A stretch of 64,000 bases of DNA from Lactarius indigo (lineage: Eukaryota; Basidiomycota; Agaricomycetes; Russulales; Russulaceae), in the NCBI GenBank assembly GCA_025766275.1, contig JAFKAC010000007.1:1922001-1986000 (forward strand). Reading direction: 5' to 3'. A program made the translations under genes and the position numbers. A model generated the notes under the pieces. That model made no database searches. It saw nothing but the letters and a program-made list of their open reading frames with translations, and had not been told where the DNA came from. Positions within the stretch are counted from its first letter, which is position 1. Every line of letters starts with the position of its first letter. Below, piece by piece: positions 39,629-48,600 of the stretch.

Positions 39629-40612
39629 CTAATCCTTTTCTCTATAAGGTAGATAGTTAACTCCAGGGGACCACAACACTACGTTGGGGGGTGTCGGGGG
39701 GGTGTTGGGACGATAACCGCAGGTGCAAACTTCTTGAGAGCACCAACAGGGACCCGAGGTCAGAGTTGGTCCCCAACCGTCGTTTGGACTAGGCGGCTGG
39801 TTGGTATCTCCGTTATGTAGGGAGATGTCGGAGTCTGAAGATTCGTCTTCGGTTTCAGGGGAACTAGGGGGAAGCCGATCTGTAATTCGGCGGAGTAAAG
39901 GCGGAGTCCGGAAAGTCTCTCTGGCGTTGAGAATTGACACTAGTTCGGGGTCGTCAGAGGTTGAAGGGGGATAGTGCCAGATGCTAGGGTTGACAAGGTT
40001 CCGGTCGGGGTTTGATAAGGTAGTTTCCCACACAGAGGTGGCGAAGGAGTAAGTGAGTTCCGAACTGTCGGAGATGACTAGGCGGGGGGCAGAGTCGGGG
40101 TGAATGACCACTCGAATTTCTTGGAAGGAAATCTGTATTTCCTGGTATGTGAGGCGGAGTCGGTCGACAAAGTGAAGAGAGAAGCCGTCTTCAAGTTGCC
40201 GGACGTAGTGGTCACGACGAGGGGGAACGTGGACAAACCAAAGATAGTCGCTTTTGGTCCACACTAGGAGTTGGTCTGTTGGGTGGTTGGTGGCGGAGAC
40301 GGAGTTGGAAAGGTGCCAATAAAGGAGTTGCTCGTCGGCAGCCTTGACGACTTCAGAAAGATCGTCAATAAACTCGTGGTAAACCCTTTCGGGGATGACT
40401 TCTCCAAAGTCAAAGAGGTCGATAAGGGTACGTAAGGCGGTAGGGGGTTCTGTCCAACAGTCAAGACGGGGGTTATCGATGAGGTCGTAAGTGGAAGTGA
40501 CGGGGTAATAGCGGTCAAGTTGCCGCTGCCTGTGGGACTCGAAGTTAACTTGGGCTCGTGCGAGCCTTTGTTCTTCAGATAAGTTGAAGGAAAACGGAGT
40601 AGAAGGCGGCAC
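39629..40612 (-). CDS. Element E ORF2, 327 codons without Met, GTG start
   Basis: The frame opens with GTG 40612 immediately after TAA (TAAGTGCCG), at the foot of a stem-loop. No ATG occurs in the frame. Features: FSFNLSEEQRLARAQVNFES, LRTLIDLFDFGEVIPERVY, a hydrophobic/aromatic central part (YLWFVHVPPRRDHYVRQLE), an acidic Ser-rich stretch (ETEDESSDSDISL) and Cys-containing CWCSQEVCTCGY near the C-terminus, which might bind metal. No domain recognised. It ends TAG 39631-39629, 40 bases before ORF3's first near-cognate start. Confidence 0.72.
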   Translation of the reverse strand: MPPSTPFSFNLSEEQRLARAQVNFESHRQRQLDRYYPVTSTYDLIDNPRLDCWTEPPTALRTLIDLFDFGEVIPERVYHEFIDDLSEVVKAADEQLLYWHLSNSVSATNHPTDQLLVWTKSDYLWFVHVPPRRDHYVRQLEDGFSLHFVDRLRLTYQEIQISFQEIRVVIHPDSAPRLVISDSSELTYSFATSVWETTLSNPDRNLVNPSIWHYPPSTSDDPELVSILNARETFRTPPLLRRITDRLPPSSPETEDESSDSDISLHNGDTNQPPSPNDGWGPTLTSGPCWCSQEVCTCGYRPNTPPTPPNVVLWSPGVNYLPYREKD

Positions 40613-40728
40613 TTAAATCACTCGATTTAAGTCCCAAACCCAAATAAGTAAACACTTACTTACTTTGCGTTGCACTTAAAACACTCGTTTCAAGACAAGG
40701 CAAATATATAACCACTTATCTAAAGTGG
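40611..40728 (-). other. Four consecutive stem-loops between element E ORF1 and ORF2
   Basis: Plus coordinates: ACTTAAATC-ACTC-GATTTAAGT (40611-40632), TAAGTAA-ACAC-TTACTTA (40645-40662), ACTTAAAAC-ACTC-GTTTCAAGA (40674-40695, two mismatches) and CCACTT-ATCTA-AAGTGG (40712-40728). The ORF1 stop lies in the loop of the last, and the ORF2 GTG at the foot of the first. On the RNA strand the tetraloops read GAGU, GUGU and GAGU. Confidence 0.78.
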
Positions 40729-41982
40729 CTGGTCGTCGGGGAAAGTAGTGATGAAACTAAAAGGGTCGGCAGGAATTCGAGGCGAAAGACAATAAGCAAG
40801 AAGATGGGGGGCAGAGCGAACTAAGTCCTCGAAGAAGTAAGCCTGCTGGTGAGCGTAAATTAGTCCGTTAAAAGAAAAACGCAGATGTCCGTAAGTGGTA
40901 ACAATTCTCCCGTCTAAAAAGTCTTGGATCTCTAGCGTTACTAGAGAGTCGATGTACCCTGCTCTGTGGACGTTGGCAAGGGGGGCGAAGGCGCGTCGCA
41001 GACCTTCCCTAAAGTCGTAACGGATAGTCCCGAGGGGGGTGTCGGGGGAAGGAAGGTCGTAGATGGCCTTTGAACAGATGTACAAAGGAGGGAAGTCGGG
41101 GTGTTGAGCGGGGTCAACAACACGCGGGAAAAGGGTGTAGACGTGAGGGGGAAGAAGACGAAAGGGAGTGACAGAAGGAAAGACCGGAGGGAAGTTGGCG
41201 AGGGAGGTGGCGAGGGGAACTTTACTAATTAGTTCCCGGAGGGTCGTGGAAGCGGGCCGCCAAGATTCTCCTTGGGGGGTGACGACGGAGATGTACTGGT
41301 GGGGGTGTTCTCCTTGGGAAAGGAGGCAAGGGGGAGCCTGGTAGGCGGTGGGGCCGAGGGGGGGGAGGTTCTCTTGTTCGGGGTGCGGGGCCGGAGGGAA
41401 GACGGGGCCTTGTTCTGCTACTCGCTCGTAGTCAATCGGCGAGTCGGGGGTCGCAAGGCGGGAGGGGACCGGAACAGGAGACGGAGAGCGACGAGGAGTC
41501 GGAGGAAGAACAGGAGGTGGCGAAGGAGAGCCACGAAGGGAAAGAGGGGGGCGGGGGGTCGGGACTCGGAGGGGAGGCGCAGACTCAGCGCGGGGTTCGG
41601 GGGACAGGGGGGCGATGTTCCCGTTGAGGTCGATGATCTCGAGGACCTCTTCGTAGAACTGGGCGACACTGGGGGACAGGGGACGAGGGGAGGGACGAGG
41701 GGTGGCTTCTTCAGCCGGAGCGTAGGGGTAAACTAGTTCGGGGGTTGCGTCCCGAACAAGGGCAACAGGGGCGGGGGGCTCGTTACCACCGAAGGTGGCG
41801 GGGGTGTAGGGGGCGGTGAAGCGGAGGCTGTCAAGACGGACAGCAGAGGTGGAGGGAACAGGGGAGGTACGGGAAAAGTCGAGGGGGCTACCTTGGTTGT
41901 CGAACTCCGACTGGTAGCTGGCAGAATCTCCGTCCCACTGACCGTACTGCGAGAAGTCATACTCGTAGTCAAAGTCAGCCAC
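40720..41982 (-). CDS. Element E ORF1, 420 codons, GTG start, no Met
   Basis: GTG 41982 (context CCAGTGGCT) is preceded in frame by TGA about 20 bases upstream. The protein opens with VADFDYEYDFSQYG (GTG decoded here as Val). A long Pro/Ser/Arg-rich middle (about 60-200) is followed by a more globular C-terminal half (LRELISKVPLATSLANFPP, IRYDFREGLRRAFAPLANV, GHLRFSFNGLIYAHQQAYFF). No AUG occurs in this frame. One AUG at 41960 lies in another frame and opens a frame ending near 41733. No family recognised; the C-terminal half faintly resembles the AUG-free leader ORF of H by eye. Confidence 0.72.
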   Translation of the reverse strand: MADFDYEYDFSQYGQWDGDSASYQSEFDNQGSPLDFSRTSPVPSTSAVRLDSLRFTAPYTPATFGGNEPPAPVALVRDATPELVYPYAPAEEATPRPSPRPLSPSVAQFYEEVLEIIDLNGNIAPLSPEPRAESAPPLRVPTPRPPLSLRGSPSPPPVLPPTPRRSPSPVPVPSRLATPDSPIDYERVAEQGPVFPPAPHPEQENLPPLGPTAYQAPPCLLSQGEHPHQYISVVTPQGESWRPASTTLRELISKVPLATSLANFPPVFPSVTPFRLLPPHVYTLFPRVVDPAQHPDFPPLYICSKAIYDLPSPDTPLGTIRYDFREGLRRAFAPLANVHRAGYIDSLVTLEIQDFLDGRIVTTYGHLRFSFNGLIYAHQQAYFFEDLVRSAPHLLAYCLSPRIPADPFSFITTFPDDQPL

Positions 41983-42011
41983 TGGAGCAGCCCGGAGTCA
42001 GTCTATTGGTT

Positions 42012-42021
42012 AGACTGTCCA
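42012..42021 (-). other. Element E self-primer binding site
   Basis: Minus strand TGGACAGTCT, two bases from the LTR, the exact complement of AGACTGTCCA in the LTR (42214-42223). Confidence 0.78.
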
Positions 42022-42023
42022 AG

Positions 42024-42689
42024 TGTGATGACTCACTGTCACTCGACAGGGGGTCACGACGAAGGCGGGGACTGGGGGCTGTTAAGGGCGCGGAGAAGAG
42101 GCTCGAGGGAGACGCAGAGACGAGGGCTACGGCCTTGGCTCAAAGAGGAGTAGTGGCGCACGAAGAGTGGGGGCACTCGAAGGAGTTGAGAGGCAAGGGG
42201 AGGATGTCACAAGTGGACAGTCTGAGGGACTGTCCGTACAATTGCACCAGCTTATATACTACAGGGGGTGGTCTGTGCGTAGGTTTAGGGCAGGCTTAGG
42301 GCCTGTCCACGGGTGCTGCGCAAAGGAACATTCTAGAGACATCTAACAATAGAGTCCAATCAGAAGCGGTTTAAACATAGAACAACTGCGCCGCAGTCGA
42401 TGGCGCAATCTTGCATCAGGATGGCGTGATTCCGCAGTCTATGCGGGAAATCCCGAGGGGTGGTGACTTGGTTGATTATCTTCGTTGATTGATCAACAAT
42501 CAACTGTTGATAAGTACACGTGTACACGACACGTGGCTTGAGAGACGTGACCGGTCACGTGATCGTTTGAGAACAGAATTCAAACTCCGATTCGGAATTC
42601 CCCTTTAGGAAGGTGATTACATAAGACCGGGCCGACGCGGACCGGTCTTAGGCGCCCTTGAGTCACGACCGAATTATAGGTTCGTGACA
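42024..42689 (-). repeat. Element E 5' LTR with promoter
   Basis: Minus-strand TATATAAG starts at 42258; the self-primer word starts at 42223, 35 bp later. An inverted repeat GGACAGTC-CCTCA-GACTGTCC brackets that point. No AUG lies in the transcribed part. Confidence 0.93.
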
Positions 42690-43106
42690 GGTCGAGGGTC
42701 GAGAGACTCTGCGTCAAGTGTAGTTATTACACAAGAAGTCCAGTCTACCGTACAAGCTAGGTAGTACTAGGCTTAAATACTCGTCGTGTCGTACCGAACA
42801 AAAAGGGAAGTAGCGCCGTTCCCTATCAAAGAACAAAGGTGGGCCGTACTTGGAACAAAGGGATATCCGGATCAAGGAAGAAGGGGAGTCACGCGGGCTC
42901 GCGCGTGGTCAAAAAGTGAACGGAAACTAGCACATGTCGAGCTTTATCGAAAGATAACAACGATAAGCAAAGCGCGTGATAGGAACCGGGTAAACGTATC
43001 GTCCGCGTAGTCATACAAGGCTCGTAATGTGGGGAAGGGATGGAACGGGAGAAAGGAAAGAACGAGTCCGAAGAACAAGGCAAGGTACAAATGGAAAATC
43101 GTAACA

Positions 43107-43125
43107 TTACCCCCTGTTTAGACTT
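43107..43125 (-). other. Element F polypurine tract
   Basis: Minus strand CTAAACAGGGGGTAA abuts the F 3' LTR at 43106. Confidence 0.7.
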
Positions 43126-43140
43126 GAAGACGCCTCGACT

Positions 43141-43398
43141 TCAACACTCGGGGTCAACAAGGTCGTAGATGTCAGCGTCCATGTCGTTCTCCGGCCAGGG
43201 CGAGATGTCTAGCTTGCAGTAGTGTGTTTTGAGAAAGAGGAAGGGTCCACGCTTGCCGCATTTGCGGCACATTTCGTACTGCGGGCACCGGATCTCATCG
43301 TGGTTGGCGTCCGTACGAAAACAGCGTCCACACCACCTTCCTTTGGTCTGGGCCGCAATTGTCGGTGGTTCCGGGACCGTAAAAGAAGTAGTGGCCTC
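43141..43398 (-). pseudogene. Element F downstream ORF, C-terminal fragment with Cys clusters
   Basis: The end of the F ORF that begins at 58641; cut by element G and in frame with 57705. Contains WCGRCFRTDANHDEIRC, CRKCGKRGPF and the terminus DIYDLVDPEC. It closely matches the last 80 residues of the A Pol extension (WCGKCFTSN, CRKCGAHGPFNF, DVYDLMDFEAL), showing that the two are homologous. Probably a nucleic-acid-binding zinc module. Confidence 0.85.
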
Positions 43399-43995
43399 TG
43401 TTGATAAGTGACCCTTGCGCACTTAGCGGCTCATACGGACCGGACTTGCAGCATGGACTGCTTTAGATTAGATATATAGGACTTGTAGATTAGATACTGT
43501 TTTGATCTGTACAATCCATTACTTATCATTGCGTCACCTATGACATCATGTACTATGACATCATGCGGACTCCTCTGGACCTGTCATTGTACTACGTCTC
43601 TGTTCTTCCTTTAGATATATCTTTATTGTGATGTCATTATGATATCATCTCAGTCTGGACCCTTCTTGTTCTATACGCCTTGTTCTCCATAGTTGTAGAA
43701 CAATGTGCTCCTTGTATTCTGTGACCTATAGTTACTCCCCTTGTACTAGTGTCACGCCTCTGTACAGTATAAGTAGACTGCTTGTACGCCCTGGTCCACA
43801 TCAGTTCTCTCACTGCTGTGTGCCAGGTATGTCTTCTCCTCTGTAATACCATTATCAGTTCTCTCACTGCTGTGTGCCAGACACCTCTTGCTTCCACTGC
43901 TTTACTTCCTGTTTGCTGCTTCCAGCCACCCAGCTTATCTCACCACAGTCTCCTTTGTCCACTGTGAGTATGCTATCTTTGTGTGCTGTTCATCA
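43399..43995 (+). repeat. Element G 5' LTR
   Basis: 597 bp from TGTTGATAAGTG to TGTTCATCA. TATAAGTA near 43769. It contains a 27-bp direct duplication at 43800-43826 and 43854-43880. Confidence 0.95.
43800..43880 (+). repeat. 27-bp direct duplication creating a possible 54-nt intron in the copia LTR
   Basis: Both copies end in GTGTGCCAG. The first is followed by GTATGT, so 43827-43880 has GT-AG ends and an intron-like length. Repeated in the 3' LTR (57504-57584). Splicing is only a possibility. Confidence 0.5.
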
Positions 43996-44007
43996 GGTTA
44001 TGGGCCC
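43996..44007 (+). other. Element G primer-binding site matching the initiator tRNA-Met anticodon arm
   Basis: GGTTATGGGCCC directly follows the LTR. It is the complement of GGGCCCAUAACC, the anticodon arm found in many eukaryotic initiator tRNAs. Copia-type elements are known to prime from an internal cut of this tRNA. Confidence 0.65.
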
Positions 44008-44773
44008 TGGTGCCCTAGCCACTCCACTTGGCTGGTCACTGTCTTCCTAGGAGGACACACCAGGCTAAGGTCTGTCTGGGGCCTTACCAGCCTTGCCCAA
44101 GGCAGAGAGCAGTGGGGCGCCACTTGTCTCTGCTAAGGAACCTCCTGTACATGTACTGCCCAGTAGTCCTACTTTCACCCCTACTGTTTTCCTAGCCCCT
44201 GCGCTATGCGCAAGGAGACTGGGTCTGGTAGCCCTTCAATCAATATCCAGGTGTGCATGGCCCACTGGGCTGTGTATTGTGGAGCTTAGCGCCAGCTGTC
44301 TCTGGTGCTCCACACTGGGCGCAGGATCTCCTCACCATGGGAGTGTAAAACCTGGTTCAGACTCTGGGGGGTGTTCACCATTATGGTGTTCTGCAACCAG
44401 ATACCTGCCTTGTAGCGGCAATGGGAAAGGATTCAGTAAAGCCACTTGTGGCGATGAGGCAACCAATAGGCCGAGGAGGCTGAGGTAGACAGCCTTGGGC
44501 TCTGAAAGCAATCCCTTCACCTTCCCCCTGACGCAAACCATTTGAGCTGTGTCCTAGACACATCCTGGCTGGCAGCTAGCTCATGGTATGGCAAAGGGAC
44601 TCTCCCAACCTGGGCCTAGCCCTTGTATCACTGGCATACCATTAGGAGGCAGGACGCGTTAGCGTTCTGGCCTTACAGAATCACAGACAGGAGTGGTACC
44701 CCCTCTATCTTTATGTCTTGCAACTATGAAGCACTGTCGCTGACTGCTCCTCGGCGACAGATAAATCATCCCA
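44008..44773 (+). other. Element G untranslated leader with possible 3' splice site
   Basis: 766 bp with no long conserved frame and about a dozen ATGs in all frames. Near its end GCTGAC (44739-44744) is followed by GACAG ending at 44760, a good branch point and 3' splice site 13 bases before the gag ATG. An intron from the LTR GTATGT (43827) would remove the upstream ATGs. Splicing is not shown. Confidence 0.45.
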
Positions 44774-44836
44774 ATGTCTGGTTCATCCTCTACCCCTGCT
44801 GCCGGTGCTGGTGCTCCTCCCAGCCCCACTGGTGGC
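44774..44836 (+). CDS. Element G Gag-Pol, first 21 codons (split by H)
   Basis: ATG 44774 opens MSGSSSTPAAGAGAPPSPTG; the frame continues exactly at 52824 once H and one GTGGC copy are removed. The low-complexity Ala/Pro/Gly start continues after the insertion as SAGGSLPPPSGS. Confidence 0.88.
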
Positions 44837-45609
44837 TGTAGCGGTATGACTTATTGCGACAACTAGACCAAGCAAAGAGTAAGTGAACTGAACTAGTACA
44901 CACTCAAGCCTAACGCGGAGACAAGTCACGCGCCGAACGTACAGTCACAGTGGAGAGTAGACACGCTTGACACCTTTATGCAAGATGCTATGTCAGGTGA
45001 TCACACTGTGGCACGCTGAGTGGAGAACCAAGAGGACAAGTTCAACATTGGAGAGGTAAGGGAAGTACAAGGAAATACGCACCTGAGTGGAGAACCAAGA
45101 GGACAAGTTGGTTCCACTCAGGACGCTACATGAGGGTTTATATACTATGCTGCGGCTGAGTTCGAATTACTACTAAACCTTGTTACTAAAGGTATGCGTA
45201 ATAGTAATGAGTCAGACGCTGACGCGTCGTGTCTAATAATAGTGTTATCTATTGTGCTGACTGATGCACAGTCATTAATGCTGACAGAACAATGACGTGT
45301 CCTTATCTATGAGTCACAACCCTATGACAACGTAGTCTAGAACTGTCTAGAACCTTCCCTGCTTATCGTCCAATGAGAAACTACTGTACTAATAAGGAAA
45401 GTGACCTTAAGAGGCAACTCCTGATAAGGAGGTTGCTATCCCAGGGTCACGTGCTTGTGGGTGCACGTGTTGGCATCACGTGACTAACCATCTTATCATA
45501 TCTAGTGATAAGGACTTGGATGTTTGACACAACGTTAGAGACTCATATCTTCACCGAATAAATCCGTAAAAATACAGAAAAATAAGGCGAAAATAGAGCG
45601 TCCGTGACA
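44837..45609 (-). repeat. Element H 3' LTR
   Basis: 773 bp, TGTAGCGGTATG to CCGTGACA. It contains two near-direct copies (about 67 bp apart) of a block with GAGTGGAGAACCAAGAGG. Confidence 0.95.
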
Positions 45610-45628
45610 TCACCCCCCTCCTTAAGGG
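45610..45628 (-). other. Element H polypurine tract
   Basis: Minus strand CCTTAAGGAGGGGGGTGA abuts the LTR. Confidence 0.7.
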
Positions 45629-48600
45629 TCGACGTCCGCGTTGGCCAATGTATCCACATGATGAGCTTGCCAAGGCAAGGACGCGTAAATAAGAGCCACT
45701 ATTTTTCTAGGCGCACCCGGGTTTGAGGAATGGAATTCCTTAACCGCGTCAGGGGCATGCGCTAGATTCTTAGCTGGTTCCCAAGTGTCCTCACCCTCAC
45801 CATATCCTTTCCAACGGACGAGGTACTTAAGAGTACGACCGAAAAGTTTAGAATCTCTTATATGGTCGACTTCATACTCTTCTTCTCCCTCGACTGTTAC
45901 TGGATCGGGTGGTGGAGGCGTAAACCCATTGACTTCGTTTCCTTTATAAGGAGAGAGACGGTCTACATGAAATACATCATGGATCCGTAACGCAGGGGGT
46001 AGTGCAAGCTTATAGTCGACGTCACTTATAACTTTAGTGACTTCAAATGGGCCTAGTTGTTTAGGTCCCAATTTGGACGACTGCTGGTGTATCTTTATTT
46101 GCTTAGCTTGCAACCAGACTTTATCCCCGACGTTGAAGGAGTATGGCTTAGTCCTTTGTTCAACGTCTGTCTGCATTCGCCTTTTACTTAGGCGTAGAGC
46201 CGCCTCTGCATCCTTGCGAGTGGAAACTAAGTGCTGGAGGCGCTTGTCGAGCAATGGAATACCCGTAGGTCTACCAGCAGGAATGGTGAAGTCAGGCGTG
46301 AAGCCGTATAGTAGCTCAAAGGGTGTATGGCCCGTAGCTGAGTTGAGCCTACTATTGACTACGAATTCCGCTGTAGGAAGCAGGTCTGCCCAATCATCCT
46401 GTCTCTTACTAATGAACATGCGCAAATATATTTCAACTTCTTGATTTTTGCGCTCGACCTGTCCATTAGCTTGAGGGTGATAGGCTGTAGTTAGACCTGC
46501 GTCTATTCCAAGTCGCTTGTAAAGGGCACGCATACTTCGCGCTGCAAATTGGGGTCCCCTATCGCTAATGACTTTGCGAGGGATCCCATGCAGGGGGAAG
46601 ATTTGTTCAAAGTAGATGGATGCCACCCCGTCAGCCGTAATCTGAGAAGTCACGGGGAACAGATGAATCTGTTTGGTATAATGATCTACGACGTTTAAGA
46701 TCATATCTTTCCCATGTGACATAGGCAGTGGACCGATCAGATCGATCCCAACTATCTGCCAAGGTCCCTCAGGTACTTCTTGCGGCTGAATGGTTGCTTT
46801 TGGGTGCAGATCTTTGCGATAACGTTGGCATCGATCGCATCCTTCTACATACGAGGCGATAAATCCTGACATGCGTGGCCACCAGTAGTAGCGACTAACG
46901 AGCTCTATAGTTCCATTTTTTCCAGGGTGTCCGGTGGTGACCGAGTCGTGGCAGGATTTTACCACGTCCCTGCGAAGGGCACGATCATTCGGGACGTATA
47001 ATTTACCCCGGTGGTAAATAAAACCGTCTTCTTCTTCCCACATCAAGACGCCATCTAAGAGAGCTTTGGGAGCGGTCTTAGATATGCTTTTAAGACCTTC
47101 TATGACTTCAGCTTCTCGGATAGATGCGAGTTTGATGCGACTCCCTAAGGAGTCTGTTTCGGGGACGAAGTGCGCCTTAGCGGCAGCTAGGAAGTGCTCA
47201 GGTTTTAAAACCTGAACCTGGCGGTTGTCTTCAGAGTCTCGGACTTGGTCTCGTGAGAAACGACTCAATGCATCGGCTTGCATGGATTCTCCTTTCTTAT
47301 AAGTGATTTTGAAGGCAAACCGACTTAAGAATAAGGCCCATCTAGCTTGGCGCCTGTTTAAGTCTTTCATGGTTGCCCACCATTCCATATTCTTATGGTC
47401 GGTGATTACTTCAAAAGAGATGCCTTCGAGGAAATGTCTCCAGTCCTCTAAGGCGCGGATTAAGCCGAGCATTTCTCTATCGTATATCTCATAATTGCGT
47501 TCTTCTTTGCTCATAGACTGTGAGCGATACGCAATAGGGTGCCAGAGACCGTCCGGGTATTTCTGAGTTAAAATACCGCCAGTAGCAAATCCTGAAGCAT
47601 CTACCTCGACTCTAGTTGGGAGGTTCGGATCGTAAACCTTAAGAATAGGTTCTTGTACGAAACGTTCCTTCAACAGGTCAAAGGCTTTCTGCTGTTCAGA
47701 CTGCCAGATCCAAGGAGTGTCTTTCTTAGTAAGGTCATGAAGGGGGCGGGCGATAGCCGCGAAGTCCTTGATGAACCTTCTATAGAAATTGGCGAACCTG
47801 ATAAATGCTCTTACTTCTTTGAGCGTAGTCGGGGTCGGCCACTCCTTTACTGCAGAGACCTTGCCAGGGTCCATCTGCACTTCTCCGGGACGGATAATCA
47901 TCCCAAGATACTCCATTTCTTGCTTCTCAAAATCGCATTTCTCAGGTTTGAGATAGAGGTCATACTGTTCTAACCTTGTCAACACCTCGCGTACTATCTT
48001 GCGATGGTGTTTGAGGTTATTGCTATAGATGAGAATATCATCCATGTATACAGCGACCTCTCCTTGTGCGATAAGATCGGCAAATACGGCGTTCATTAAG
48101 GCTTGGAAGGTGGCGGGGCTATTAGTCATGCCGAAGTACATGACTTTAGGTTCGTATAGACCCCTATTAGTGACAATAGCACCCTTCCATTCATCGCCTT
48201 CTTTGATGCGGATGTTATGATATCCCCATCGAACGTCGAATTTGGTGAAGTATTGAGCTCCCTTAAGCCTATTGATAATGTCGGCAGCGAGTGGAAGTGG
48301 ATATCGGTTTTTAATGGTGATTTTGTTAAGACGCCGATAATCTTGGACCAGACGGAGCTTGCCGTCCTTTTTCTTGATGAAGAATACAGGGGATGCCATA
48401 GGTGACTTAGATGGCACTAAATATCCTTTCCCTATATGTTCATCCAAGAATTTGTCCAATTCTACTTGCTCGCTAGGTGACATGGGATACGTCTTAACCT
48501 TCCAGTGTTTAACTGCATCTGGTTCAAGGTCTATGGCGTGATCCCATGGCTGATGCTCAGGGAGTCTCTGGGATTCTTCCTCAGAGAAGACTTTTGCGAA

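Larger units (their letters stand above)
32917..42689 (-). mobile_element. Element E: complete Ty3/gypsy element with three extra ORFs before gag
   Basis: 9,773 bp with paired 666-bp LTRs that look identical, and target duplication GGTCG (32912-32916, 42690-42694). Order on the minus strand: LTR, PBS, ORF1, ORF2, ORF3, gag, pol, polypurine tract, LTR. All five frames are open. Extra ORFs in LTR elements normally follow pol (env-like); here they precede gag and the whole leader is almost AUG-free. Confidence 0.95.
32747..43106 (-). repeat. Element F 3' LTR, split by element E
   Basis: The LTR is 32747-32916 plus 42695-43106 (582 bp), TGTAACGCCAC to CGTAACA. E lies between, with target duplication GGTCG. 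Minus-strand TATTTAAG starts at 42779, and the self-primer word AGACTGGACTT starts at 42746, 33 bp later. Confidence 0.93.

Noticed and set aside
41733..41972. 79-codon minus ORF containing the only leader AUG of element E
   Set aside because: Low-complexity Pro/Ser frame overlapping ORF1; kept as evidence about AUG position but not called as a gene.
39629..41982. E ORF1-3 as an env-like or captured viral gene set
   Set aside because: No signal peptide, membrane segment or known domain seen; position before gag is unlike env. Left as unknown.
42006..42299. 97-codon plus ORF in the element E LTR
   Set aside because: Within LTR sequence on the antisense strand; low complexity and no conserved motif.
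43637..43897. 86-codon minus ORF repeated at 57341-57601
   Set aside because: Antisense to the copia LTR; present twice only because the LTR is.
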